Shown piece after piece: positions 1 through 13,746 of a stretch of 64,000 nucleotides of DNA. Source of the stretch: Quillaja saponaria (taxonomy: Eukaryota; Streptophyta; Magnoliopsida; Fabales; Quillajaceae); the NCBI GenBank assembly GCA_029379385.1, contig CM055606.1, positions 2,108,001-2,172,000 on the forward strand. Direction: 5' to 3'. The notes under the pieces were generated by a model that was not told the DNA's origin, made no database searches, and saw only the letters and a list, made by a program, of their open reading frames with translations. Positions within the stretch are counted from its first letter, which is position 1. Each line of letters begins with the position of its first letter. Both the position numbers and the translations under genes were made by a program.

Positions 1-551
1 TGTTCTCAAATAATTTTGAATCATTTATGCTTCTGCAAGCTGTCACTTTATATATGACCTTTTTTTTTTTTTTTTTCCTAGCAAGTGTTGTAGACATTGA
101 AAAGCACAATAGGAATGATGAAAACATGAAAAAGCTAGAACGTGGACCTGCCAACCAAGTCGCAGGGAGCACAAATATCATGAACAGAGTATTTACAGTA
201 TATAAAAGAACATAAAATAAAAAAATCTGGAACAAAAAATTAAAAATAAAATAAAATTCCATGATAAGTAATATCACCATTCACCAGAAGCAACTTGGAC
301 TGCCAATTTCACAAGCCATAGTTATTATCAACATGAATGAACTCGCAGCAGCTCCCGCCTCCCAGCGTTGGGGCTTTACAGGCATCCCGGATAAAATTAA
401 ATTACAGTTCCTTACATCAGGTTCATACATTTACCTACCTATACAAAGAACAAAGGTTGACTTAATCTAGTAATCGGAACTTGCCAGACTCAACCCACAA
501 ACTAGTAATGTCTTAAACTTAGGCATACATGTATACATATATTTGAGAAAA
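1..551. other. 3' flank of the F-box/LRR gene
   Basis: No coding sequence seen. This stretch lies just past the 3' end of the minus-strand F-box/LRR gene and probably holds its 3' UTR. It contains a poly-T run near 61-76 and AT-rich sequence. The short open frames here have no recognisable motif. Confidence 0.5.
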
Positions 552-3500
552 TTAAACTACCATTTCTTCATTTTCAGCATCCCCCATTTCTTCATCTTCA
601 GTACTCTCACCCCCACCTTCAAGAAGCCATTGTTCAAGTTCATCCACCTCATCGTAGTCATGCATGTATAAACCATCAAAGCTATCAGTATGGGTCAGCC
701 CCCAACTCCTCACCATGGCAAGCCACATGTAAGAATGGTCTACTCCTACCCAAGGCATCCACTATATCCTTATTTACACTTCCAGTCACTCCTAACCATC
801 TGAGTCTTGGAAAATATGGTTTCTTTAACCACCGAAATGCTAGCTGAGTAATACCACCACAGTTATACATGTCCAACAATCTCAAGCAGTTTCCATGCCA
901 TCTGTCCTCATCAACTTGCATCGATGCTAATGCCATGACAGAAGTATCTCCTATCAGGGGGCACTGTCTCATCCGGAGTTCAACAATAGGAATCCTACTT
1001 TTTGCCAGTAGCAGAACTCCATTATCAGAGAGATTGGGAAGATTTGATAGGTCCAATTCTCGCAATTCCAATTTACATGAACCATCAAATAGAGCTGAGA
1101 TACATTTATCTGTAAGTCTTTTGCAACCTCGAACAGACAATGCAATTAGTGAACTAATAACACCAGGCCTTAAGTATGACAACCCCACATCACTTATATC
1201 AGAGCCATCTAACAGTAAAATTTTCAATTTATGAAGGTTGCTGATGGATCGAAGGGTCGAATCCCCAAGGCTTCTGCAATATCTCAAGTCAAGAACTCTA
1301 AGATCCTTGTTGGATGCCAAACTTGTAATTGCTTGGTTAGTTAATAGATTGCACCATCTTAAGCTCACGTGTGTCAGAGAAAGGGAAGTTGCAGATATAT
1401 CATGGAAAACTAAATCAGTTAACTGGGTTCCATAAGACACCCTAAGCTTGTATAAACGAGAGCAAGAGTGCATGATGGTTTTAAAACCTGTGTCTGTAAC
1501 CCGACAAAAGCCACCAAGACGTATGCTTTCTATGTTTGCACACTTATCAGCCATTAAGAGTAACCCCAGATCATTTACTCTTCGAAAGTAGGTAATGAGG
1601 AATTCCTGGCTTCGGACCAATGACAGATGTTTCAACTTGCCATGTTGATTAATATGTTGAAGGCCAGAGTTGGTAAGGTCAAAGGTAATTCTTGGCTCAA
1701 TAAGGGGCGCATCTCGAAGATCCAAATGGGTTAGAGAGACGAGACCCTTGGATATTGTACCAACCATATCATCAGTTATATAGTCTACCGAAAGACAGAG
1801 TTTCTGAAGGCTAGGCAGTATGGGTGGTCGAATGTTTTTTGGTGACTGATGGGATACCAAATTCGGACTAAGAAGTTCAGTCACCGTTACTGAAGAGAGG
1901 TAGCCGATCTCAAGAGATGTTAGTTTTTCTGAAGCTGAAGCCCAAACTCGAGCAAAGTTATAACGAAGAAACAGTGAGACATCACACATCAGGGCCAATG
2001 CCTACCAAAAGAACCACATGTGTTAGATGCTTTAAAACAAATAATTACAAAAAAGCTACATATTCAAGGCAAAAGGAATGCTACACTTATATTTGCATAT
2101 TTCATATGTGGCCGCATACCTTATTCTACAGTAACATCTAAAGACAATTTTAAGTAAGTTATGACTGCTTAAGAAAGAAGATGCAAAATCCACCATTCAA
2201 TGATTGACATGGATGGCCAGTATGGAAAGTAAAATGAGCACTATAAATCAAAGCACTCACATACTAAAATGAACAATAAACACAAGCCACTTTCCTTATT
2301 ATGCAAAACAGAATCATTCTTCAACAATAGCAATGAAGTACAGAAGTAAAACCTTGTTATTTCCACTGTCAAAATATAACCTCACAAAATATGAAAATCA
2401 CAGGAAGTTTCATGTCACCCGAGCTGTATGTCAATGATTGATGAAGATAAACCTTTTATTATTAGGGAAATAAAGAAATAACAAACTGCCAACATTGCTT
2501 AAAATGGAGTTGAAAACTTAGTGAATAATCTAGCATTTCTCCATCAAACTCTTAACTTAGTGACCGATAGGTGTAGGTTTCATCAAGATAAAAATAGTTT
2601 TGTTTGGAAATACAACAATTGCAGCAAAGTTTATGTGTTATCATCAAGTGGAGCCCGTTGCTAACTACAATAGTTGGCTCTGGAATTAATCCCAGTAAAA
2701 AGTTTTTTTAAAGGAAAAATTAATGAATCCTCTTAGTAACAAGTTTAGGTGTTATCATTTTTTCTTATTTTACATTGCCTTACTTCTAATTGAGAGCAAC
2801 CACCAAGTAACTCCTCCAGATCAGAAATATGAATGGCTCGCCCTCGATTTTCGGCTACTGAACCCAACCAGAGGAACCTGAAGGGAAGTAAAATAACCAA
2901 AGCCAATAACGACAGCATCTCAAATTGCAAAAGAATCACAAATCATGCTATGTAACTGAGCATTGTTCCAATGATCAAGCATGCATTTTGGTTATGTTAT
3001 TTAGTTCTACCACCATTACAGTTAAGACATAAAAAGAGACAACAAACCTAAGGTCCTTGCATTGGGTCCCAATTTCAGAAAGCAGTTTGCCACTTAAGTC
3101 AGCACAATTATGCAGACAAAGCTCTTGCAAGGACGGGTTCACCAAAAGTGGTATTGCTGAATCATCAAGCCGAGCACAGTCAGTTTTCAGGCTTTTAAGG
3201 TATGGATTTGGCGGGAGCAAAGGCCGCAAGTAAATCCACATTAGGCGCTATGTCCTGTACATAAACAAATTAAGAATTGAAAATTAGTTTGCAGGAAAAA
3301 AAAAAAGAGAATTCAATTGGGAAAATATCGTAAATTTGAGAATTTCGAAGAGAATTAAAAAATTTGACAATTACCATTAGATTTCAAATCATCAATATTT
3401 CAAAGCTAAACTTAATTTCTTTCGTTAGCATAATGGAGTAAAATCATAAAAAGATTAGAAATTTTGATAGGATAGCAGAACCCTAGATTTCTGTAAAACT

Positions 3501-3709
3501 ATCATATCGAATAGAAAAGAACAAGGGAGAGTGTAAAATAGGGTATGAACACGTACAAGAAGGTGGAAGTTGGGAAGGAAAGAGAGTATGTGAGAGGCGG
3601 AGGAATTGAAGGCGGTGCATGTGGATGCGACGGAGCAGATGGAACCGACATCCAGCTTCATAAGGATAGTGGAGAGGAGAGCCGAAGGTAGCTGATCCAG
3701 GCTTACCAT
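552..3709 (-). CDS. FBL10: F-box/LRR-repeat protein 10-like (FBL10), with two apparent +1 frameshifts
   Basis: Likely substrate-recognition subunit of an SCF-type E3 ubiquitin ligase. Exons by splice sites and phase are 3709-3557, 3254-3048, 2877-2784 and 2001-552. The start MVSLDQLPSALL opens the F-box (residues about 1-50), followed by many leucine-rich repeats of the LxxLxLxxC type. The tail is acidic, starting YMHDYDEVDELEQWLLEG. Total is about 633 aa, close to what I recall for Arabidopsis FBL10. Two single extra bases break the frame. One is in exon 2 near 3228, where the phase after VDLL shifts. The other is near 687-690, where the frame ends in GADPY-stop while the acidic tail continues one base over. 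Removing one base at each site keeps every intron in phase. A longer upstream frame from 3859 exists, but the F-box begins at 3709. Either a recent pseudogene or consensus errors; family assignment is firm. Confidence 0.78.
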
Positions 3710-5188
3710 GCTACTCTTTCCGTTTCGCCATTTCTGCCCAAGTCTTGATCTGATAAGATATCTGGTCAGCAAGTTTGGATTAATAACAGAAGGAGACTGA
3801 CCTTGTTCTCTTTTCGGAGAAAAAAAGGGAAGGAGGTGAGAACCTGAGACTTTGTTCATATTAAACGGTCAGGTTAAATATTATTGATATTAAACAAATA
3901 AATTTAAAAACAATACCACAATGAATATGAAATGCATAGTTTTATTTTTGTTAAGATAATTTATTTAACAAAATTATATTTAATACAATAGTTTATTATA
4001 ATTTTATTCACATGTAATAAATAATGATTATAATTTTTTGGTAGATAATGATTATTATTTTTAAAATGTTATAAATATCAACAAATATATTATATTTATT
4101 AATTTTAACGATGATTTGAAGACAATCTTAATTATTTTTTTGGGTATGAATTTTCACATATAAGAATATACAAGAGAAAGAGAGCAAGGTTTTATGATTA
4201 AGACAGAGACATTTTAAATAGAAACGGTTAATTTTTTTTCTCAATTTTCACATTCTATATCTATTTATCTATACTATTGGGCTTAAGTTCTCTTATTATA
4301 TATTATATATCAAATTAAAAGCATTTTTATCAATTTTACAAAATTATTACAAATTTTAATATTCTAATAACCATCAAGTTTCTCTCCTAACTCAATATCT
4401 CCTTATTAATTATATTGAAATTTTAATTTTTTTATAGTTGCTTTCTACTTTACACAAGCAGTTTTTAAAAATAATATTTATTCTCTTCTTAAAAAATAAT
4501 ATTTAAAGAATTCTCTTAGCAAATAAAGACGTATAAGGGATGTGCAATAGTTCAACAATTGTCTATTCTAAGGTTTAAACTTATGTGAAGTGTAGTTTGC
4601 TCTCATGCACCTAATTTTTGTTGGAAAGAAACACATATTAAACTAAAAAAGAATTATCAATTTAAATTAATTATAATGAATTTTAAAAAAAAAAAAAAAC
4701 ACCAAGTACATCACCCCTCATCATCCATTTTCAGTTTTCTCTAAAATGAACCTGTTTTGAATTGAGGGTAGGTGCTTAGAGTTCCTTAAATTGATTCCTT
4801 ATAATACCCTCTCTTTTTTTTCTTTTCTTTTTTTTATCTTATATTTTATGCAATTCAGTTTGTGGGATGATTGTAGTGTCAAGCACTCAAAGCTCTTTCC
4901 CCATCACCAGGTCTCCAGTTTGAATTGTGATATTTTCATCTTTAGGCCACCAAAAAAGATGAATATTAAACAAGAAAACTAAGTTGGCACAAGAAGTAAA
5001 CACAGAATAAGAAGCTATACATAAGACATCAAAACCCATCAAGTACAAAAGCAGAACTTCCCTTCCCTTTCCAGTTTCTCATGATCAAGAAATCTAAAGA
5101 TCTACCACACGATTCTGCCTGTCTAGTGTCTGCATACAAAATCTAAGTCTCTGCAATACAAGATCAACGTGCAATAATTCATTATACA
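3710..5188. other. AT-rich intergenic region
   Basis: Upstream of the F-box/LRR gene and downstream of the broken prenyl synthase. Very AT-rich with poly-A/T runs (for example near 4684-4699). A CT-rich stretch at 4800-4850 gives a chance open frame. No gene, RNA or clear repeat recognised. Confidence 0.5.
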
Positions 5189-6496
<1,308 letters not shown>

Positions 6497-6746
6497 CTAC
6501 GACAATTGAAACAAACACAAAACCAGGGAAGTATATATGAATGAGCTGATAACGGGCATTCACTCTGGGACAATGTATAATTACATCTGCATCCCTAGAT
6601 GATTTCGAAATTACATCTTTGCCATGCTCTTTTTATTTTTTTAGCTAGAGAAAACGGCAAAAACAATTCATCAATTCCTTCACCGGACCTCAGGCCTCCC
6701 CAAATCCGTAACCGCCGCCGTGAAGAATTAAAACCCTAATACAACG

Positions 6747-8661
6747 ATGCCTAAGAAGATGGGTATCAACAGCAAGGCCGAAGAGGCCAGAGCTCGCAAG
6801 AGCGCCGCCGAAGACGAACGTAAGCAGCGCGAAGCTCGTGAGAAGGAAGATCACTATTGGCGCGAAGCCGAAGGAAGCAAGTCTCGCGCCGCCAAGAAGC
6901 GAGAGGAGGAGGCTGAGAAGCGAGCTGAGGCAGCGGCTCGCAAAGCTGAGGCGCGGCGGTTAGCAGAGCTGGAGGAGAAGGAGATTGAAAAGTCTATTAA
7001 GAAGCCTGATAAGAAGGCCGATCGGGTGGCGATTCCTGTGCCAAAGGTGACGGAGGCTGAGCTCAGGAAGCGGCGTGAGGAGGAGCAGGCTGAACTTGAG
7101 AGGAAGGCTGGTGAAGCTAAGAAGCGGCAGAGTAGGACTGCTGCTGAGGAGGAGTATGAGAGGATGGTGCTTGTGATGAATAAGAATCGGGATGATTCAA
7201 TTATTGAGGCAAGGTCAGTTGAGGACGCCATTGCTCAGATGACCGTCGCAGATAACTTGCCGGTTGATAGGCATCCGGAGAGGCGCCTCAAGGCCTCCTT
7301 TAAGGTACATTCTAATTTTACTTTGTTCTTTCACTGTTATTACTGGTATCCATGTGAGATTGTCGACAATTATCAACATTAACGTAGATGATACAAAAAC
7401 CTAATAACTTCAGATTTAAAAACTTCAACTTTTCTTGATTGTAATCTTAATGAGGTAATGCTGAACTACAAGTTAGTATCTTTTCGTGTCTAATTCATAT
7501 TGCTGAATTCAAATTGCACTTTTTGGCATCAACTACAGAATTTAGCTCATGTATTTCTTTTGGATCTTCTTGAATGAATATTGTGTTACGAAACGGAATT
7601 GTATATCCGTCCTTGATAGTGAGTGTATGAATGATATTGGAGAACATTGTAACTTGGGGAAGTAGATTTAACTTGGTGGTGCGAATTTCTAAAGCTATTA
7701 GAAAGAAACTATTATCAAATAGGTGTCTGGAAGTGGTAAAAAAATGATGTGACAATTTTAGGTGGAAAAACAGTATAGTAAACTTGGGTTGGCATTAGTC
7801 CAAACTGGTTAAGCGGGCTATTCGTTTTTTTAAGGAAAAAAAGAGGGCAATTGGAGGAGAGAGTGATTTCCCCTGCCTGCTCTGATAAATTAGCTCTATG
7901 TGGAATGTGGTCACTTCCCTGCATGTATAGGCACATTTATGTAGGCATTTGTCGCTCACTCTTTGTCCTTCCTTTTGAAGGTTGTAATCTGACCGCAGAC
8001 TAATGTTGTTACTCTCTGTTCTTGATACATTTACCTATAGGTAATAGAATTGCACAACTTTTTGATTTCTTTTATTGAATATTTTAGTCTCCGTTAAGTT
8101 CTCTCTTCATTTCTCGCATGTGGCAAGATGGAAGATTAGTCATCTCATGGTGATTTTGTAAATGCCAATAGCTTAGTTTGTTCTCCCTGACATGCAATAT
8201 AGCCTGCCTTATTGGTCCTTGAATTGGATGTTGCTGTCTTTTTAGTGTTCTTGCAATGTGGTCTTGATAATGTGAATACCGGTCATGATTTTAGGCCTTT
8301 GAGGAAGCTGAGCTCCCCAAGTTGAAGGAAGAGAAACCTGGTCTTACTCACACTCAATACAAAGACATGATATGGAAGCTATGGAAAAAATCTCCTGACA
8401 ATCCACTGAATCAAGTAAGTTATAGATCAGTTTATCAACCATTTTCTTGAGATAAGTCAAAAACATAGTTTTTGTAATTTTAGGATTTCCTCGTGCAACT
8501 CTGGGTTTGATTGGGATAAAAAAAGAGAAAACATGACTTTTTTGCAACTCCACGGGTTCTCTATTAGGTCATTTGGCAATAAACTATATCAGCTTATCCT
8601 CATCCGTTTACTTTTAAGCTCTACCTTATGTTGTTACTTGTATGGGCAGATTGTTGACTGA
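6747..8661 (+). CDS. CCDC124: Coiled-coil domain-containing protein 124 (CCDC124/Lso2) homologue
   Basis: Related proteins in animals and yeast bind ribosomes and act in ribosome hibernation and recovery; the plant role is inferred. Exon 1 is 6747-7304 (MPKKMGINSKAEEARARK, then a long Lys/Glu/Ala/Arg-rich helix to about residue 140, then YERMVLVMNKNRDD and PVDRHPERRLKASFK). Exon 2 is 8295-8414 (AFEEAELPKLKEEKPGLTHTQYKDM, WKLWKKSPDNPLNQ), the conserved C-terminal signature. Exon 2 ends in a GTAAGT donor; the best acceptor opens a tiny terminal exon 8650-8661 coding I-V-D-stop. Total is about 229 aa, as expected. All junctions are phase 0. The start is the first ATG after a leader. Only about 250 bp separates it from the broken prenyl synthase on the other strand. 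The last micro-exon is the least certain part. Confidence 0.88.
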
Positions 8662-9663
8662 GTGATCTAGCTGCAACTGCACACTGGAATCTTCGCAAGT
8701 TCTGACAGGGACTTAAATTGGGGCACTCTTCTGTGTATTGGAGCAGTTTATAGCTCATGTAATTTTTGCGCTATTGAATTTGCTATGTGCTCATAACCTC
8801 CTGATTTTATCTGATCGAAGTATTGTATCTATTTCTTTCTATCTCCACAAAATCCCAATATCCATGCTTTTGATAAATGTTATCAGGATCTTTATTTCCT
8901 TTTCGCAATACACATACTCGGCTAATCATGCAGACATACGCAGCACAAGGTAGTTATAGACTGCCAAATAATGTCATTGAGATCGTTGCACTAGACAAAA
9001 TATTTTGTACTTTGGACTAGGACATCTTTATGAAAAATTTAGAAAGATTAACTTTTTCTCCAAGCCATCTATACATGAATTCGTGACAAAATTCCATATT
9101 CTGAAACACCGGACTGTGGCGGCTATTGAATGTGAATTGTGAAATGGTTTCATTGACCTTATTTTTGGCGGAACAAATTATCTGGACATAAAGCAATATC
9201 TATTTATTTATTTATTTTTTCCAATTTCGTCCATTAGAAGTGATTTAGTGTACAACTCGCGCAAACAAGTAGTTGGGATTTCCATTTGGTTCTGCAATCT
9301 ATGATAACAGTGAATACGATAGATAGTCCACCGCCATTAATGCATTCGAGGACCGTTTCTGCTAGTAAATGAAGCCATATTCTATGTAATAAGATAGTTG
9401 GAAATGGGAAGGTGTTCTTAATGAATGAGTCACACTGTAGATGCAGAGTCCAAATATTTTAAGAATTGCGTTCTCTAAAAACATGGGACCTCACTAGATT
9501 TTTAATCCCAAAACATAGTTAGTAGCATTTAGTGTAAATAAATCTATGTTCCTCAATAGCATAGTACCTTTAGTTCAAAATCAAAAACCATATTGTTTAA
9601 GATTTGCAGCAAGTCTGAAGAATGAGCTCTCTATTTTATCACTTACGAGGTCCAAGACAGTAA
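8662..9663 (+). other. Intergenic region after the CCDC124 gene
   Basis: Holds the probable 3' UTR of the CCDC124-like gene, then spacer up to the kinase pseudogene. A TATTT microsatellite sits near 9201-9220. I see no gene or recognisable repeat; the short open frame near 8738 has no family features. Confidence 0.45.
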
Positions 9664-11702
9664 GTCGAGGACCATTGTAGACTGAAATCCGGCAATCAGA
9701 GCAGGGAGATCTTGCTTAGATTGCTTACTTCAGTTGTCAAGCGGAGGGATAATGTGCTTTCTATTCATGTCCAAAAATCAAATGATACCATTGATCCAAA
9801 CAGTTTCCACATCCATGAAGATCTCTGCAAGTCCAAGCAGGTGAGAAAAAACAGAAGTCCATTTGTCAAGTGAAGTAGAGAAAAAGATTTGGCAACTTAA
9901 TGGTTTATGGTTTATCTGTGCAGGTGGATTTTCAAGTTAAGGTTTGTATAGGGGACTCATATGCAGCTGAATTAACACATCAAGTAAGGGCCAACTCTGC
10001 AAAAATGCTTGCTATTTGAATGCAGCATTTCAAGGTAAATCTGATAGTGAATTCTCTCTATCAGTACCAGAACACCATCTCTGTTTCTCATGCAGATATT
10101 TTGTCAAAACAGGCACCAAAACTCAGTTATTAGTACTCTCTTGAAAGGATTACCTCCCACTTGCACTCTTTTGGTAATGGATACAGGAGGAAGGATTCTC
10201 TTCCAAAGTCATGGAACTTCACAGAAGGGTTCTATACTTAAATCTTCTGTAGCATCTCCATCAAAGTACACTTTCCTTAAACATTCAACTATTTTCCATC
10301 AGTTAAAGAAGTTGTGGGAAAAACCATCTTCGTCTACATCATCATCCTTGAGGGTTGTTCAGGTTCTTGACTTCATGGAACAAAAACTGGCACTCCAAGA
10401 GATGCCAGGATCCACCAGGCAATTCACAGCAGAAGAAATTGAACACGCTACTACTAATTTTAACCCTGCAATGCTGATTGGAGAAGGAGGGAACAGTAAT
10501 GTATACCGAGCCAACTTTGATACTGGGCCTACAGCTGTGAAAGTCTTCAAGATTTTGCATCGATCAGCAGAGGACCTTCTCCGAGAGGTAGACATTTTGT
10601 CTGGTACGAAGCATGAGAGCATAGTTCAAATAATTGGGTACTGTAATGATAAGGAGATTCAAGCGATAGTCTACAATCTATTTCAAGGGAACTTGAAGAA
10701 AAATTTAAAACAACTCAGGTGGAGGCAGAGGATGGATGTTGCTATTGGTGTGGCAAAGGCATTGAACTTCCTGCATCAATCATGCAACCCTCCAATCATT
10801 CATAGGGATGTAAAATCATCTTGGACAATTGCCAACCACAAGTGAGTTCCGTCTCGATTAATATTCAGATATACACTTTTCTTTATCAGTAAATTTTTAA
10901 AATTCTGAACAGCTGTTACTTGTAACTTTTTTCTTGTACTCTAAAATTTTTGTACGTTTGCAACCCTTAGCTGTCAGATTTTGATTCAGCACTGGTTCTC
11001 CACCAACCTCAGGAAGCTCTAGATACAAAGCCATTTAGAGTTGTAGGGACTTTTGAGTATTTGGCCCCAGAGTACATGATGTATGGGAAGGTTGATGAGA
11101 AGATAGATGTTTACTCCTATGGCATTGTGCTTCTGGAACTCATTACTGGAAAAGACGCTATTCAGATGAATGAGGCAGACCATAAAAGTTTGGTTGTCTG
11201 GGTAATAAACTTCGTTCTTTGACTCTATTCTGAGATTAAAAAAAAGAAAATTTTCCTGTCTTACAATCTTGGAGAACTATGCCATTTGTCATCCAGGCAA
11301 GTTCTTTAATAGGCTGTGGCTTGACCGACCGCCTGGTTGATCCTTACCTCAATGGAGACTACAATAAGGAAGAAATGGAAATAATGATGATCGTGGCACA
11401 CCTCTGCCTTAAGTTATTAACCCTCTAGAAGACCCACCATGAAAATAGTATGTTTTTTTCTTCTGTTTTCCTCTGCTGGATATCTTTGTTCTTCTTTTTG
11501 CATTGATATCTAGTGGTTTTTCTAATGAAAACATCCCTTCTCTAGTTATCTTCATACTTTCACAGTATCAACACACCAAGTTAACAAGGTTCAACAATTT
11601 ATTTTATTTTGGTTAGATATTGAGCTTGTTGGGGCCACAGTACTGGCTAAAGATGCAGAGAGAGGGAGATGTGTTCCTGAATGGAGTGGGTTCAAGAGCT
11701 GA
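9664..11702 (+). pseudogene. USP-domain receptor-like cytoplasmic kinase, disrupted
   Basis: Looks like the plant family with an N-terminal universal stress protein (USP)-like domain and a C-terminal Ser/Thr kinase. Pieces: 9664-9840 (SREILLRLLTSVVKRRDNVL, USP-like, no ATG in frame); 9925-about 10039 (VDFQVKVCIGDSYAAEL), with an in-frame TGA at 10017-10019; 10096-about 10841 (LLKGLPPTCTLL, linker, kinase N-lobe with glycine loop GEGGNSNVYRA and Lys in TAVKVF, then HRDVKSS); 10975-11200 ([37 protein letters not shown]); 11297-about 11450 (DRLVDPYLNGDY); and an end at 11702 (GRCVPEWSGFKS). After HRDVKSS roughly 14 bases expected to code NILLS are missing, shifting the frame to a stop. DFG is DFD. 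A further single-base shift lies before SRRPTMK, near 11430. Multiple lesions and the lost start make this a pseudogene. Confidence 0.78.
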
Positions 11703-11999
11703 AACAAGCACATGGAGAATTGATAATCAAACTAGTTCTGGATGATATATATCTAGTAGGAGTTTGTCAGTAATTCATTATTCGATGTATTCAAAACAAA
11801 CAGTCTGATACAATAATATGGTAGTCAACCAATAGATGATAAAATGGTTCCCGTTCAACTGGTTGACGTATTCGTTTATGTCACAATCAACTTATTCGTG
11901 AAAATATACTATTTCAGTACATGCATTATTATTCTTATACAAAAAGGAGGCGTGGGTCCCGCATTCCGAAAAAGATGACTTATTTCAAGTCACAGTGGG

Positions 12000-13746
12000 C
12001 TAACGACTGGCCAACTGTGAGAAGTTAATAGGGGCAACAAATCTTGGCTCACCACCATAGAGGGTCAGAGCAGCCAACTTGGATGCAGCCTGTGTTGGAT
12101 GGAATAGATCCCAGAATAAGTACTCCTTACGATTCAGACAAAGACTTGCATTTGGTGTACAAAATGACTCTGCATTGAAAGTCCCAGCTCCACAGCATGC
12201 AGCTTTAACCTCTTTAAAATCTGGGGAAAGGAAAAAGAAAGTTAATAATTGTTACATATTTTAAATTTTCAAATTTTCAGAGTCAAGTCTAAGGTTGGTT
12301 CTATTGGTCTGGCTGCAAATGTTTGGATGACAGAAATTGCATTATTAAGTGCTTACTCAATATTAAAGAGTGAGTTGCTTACTAAATGGGTAAGGATTTT
12401 CAATAACATTCAATGTCATTTCGACTGCGTTCCCAAGTGAGTACTTCATGTCCTTAAATTCTGAACTAAGCTTGTCCAGTTCCATATTAATCATAGCATG
12501 GAATGTTCTTGCATGATCATTCAATTCCTCCAAACATCCTCCAGTAGCATTAAAAATTCTTTGAGATGGACAGCACCCAATTGGTGGGACACTTACAATG
12601 CCAATCTTCCTGGCTCCAAGATTGAGTAGACTCTGCAGCATCAACATTATGTCAATGATACATACAGATTTTTTATGTAATTTCCTCTTTGCTTTGAAAT
12701 GATAATGCGGCTTCTGTGTTTAAGAAAGAATTGATAGCAAAAATAAGAATCTCACATTCTCACCTTTAAGTGGTTCCCATAGGTAAGTACTAAACTTGAC
12801 AGGAACTCTTTCTTGGTTAAGGAACTATCGGAATGATAATACCCGAATATATCATTGCTACCAACGCTGATGATGAATAAAGACTTGGAGAGAAACTTGT
12901 TTTTTGCTACAGTTCCCATTATAGCCTCAAGATAGGTGTATACTACAGAAAATTGTTGTATCTGGTCTGCCAATGAGATGACATTTTTCTGATTTGCTGA
13001 GTAGTTGGACGATGGGTTGCTTTCTTTCCCAAATGATGTTAACTGAGAATTAAAATGAAATACACATCAATAACAAATATTTGACATTAATTCTTTACAT
13101 GCATGTTGATTATGGAACTGATTAGTCTTGGTTGTCATTGAGATGATCTAGTGTAATACATAGCTGAGGAGAAAGAGGGCCTTACAACTGAATTTCCAGT
13201 TTTGTCCAGAATGCCAGACCCTCCTGAGGCAAAGTTAATGCCCCTGAAATTTCGTTTTAGAGGGGATTTAATGTTGCCAAGAGAAAGGAAGGGTGGTGGA
13301 CTTCTCTTGTATCCCATTAGCTTGGCTGATAAAAGAAAAGAAGAGCATAAAAGGTAATTACTGTCAGCTTTGTGTATAATGTGCAAATTCATGAAGTAAT
13401 AAATATATATATATATATATATATTTATATGTATGCCTCTTACTCTCACAAACACAGAGAGAGCTGCACATCAAACAAATTAAGGAAAGAAGGAATTTAT
13501 AGTTTGCTAACCTAGAAAATCAGCACTGTTAAGGCCATTACTGAATCTTCCAGTGGGTCTAGAGTATGGAAAATCAATGCCATTATGAGGGAAGTCAGCT
13601 CTTGCCAGGCTTCCTGGCAACAAAGTGTTGGTTCCAACATCAGCTGTGGAATCCCCAAATACAAAAATAGCAGGCACATTAGCCTCTGCCAAGTTAATAA
13701 TAATTGTGGCAAACAGAAGAACCAGAGGAATCCATCTTGTTGCCAT
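12000..13746 (-). CDS. GDSL esterase/lipase, secreted
   Basis: SGNH-fold hydrolase, probably acting on ester lipids in the apoplast; substrate unknown. Five exons: 13746-13512, 13325-13186, 13042-12764, 12632-12383 and 12220-12000. All have GT-AG introns and compatible phases, giving 374 aa with no interruption. Residues 1-22 form a signal peptide (MATRWIPLVLLFATIIINLAEA). Block I is FVFGDSTADVG with the catalytic Ser, block II holds the Gly of NFASGGSG, block III is SVGSNDIFGYY with the Asn, and block V is DLFHPT with the catalytic Asp and His. CCGAGTFNAE is also typical. A TATA-like CTATATATG lies about 85 bp upstream of the ATG (13826-13834 on the complement). Intron 1 carries a (TA)n run near 13400-13423. 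Fragmentary open frames in this region are its exons. Confidence 0.93.

Noticed and set aside
869..1435. Plus-strand open frames under the F-box/LRR gene
   Set aside because: Antisense to the LRR exon. The LRR protein on the minus strand explains the openness.
6854..7231. Minus-strand open frame of 125 codons rich in Ser/Ala
   Set aside because: Exact antisense shadow of the Lys/Glu-rich CCDC124 exon 1; no family features of its own.
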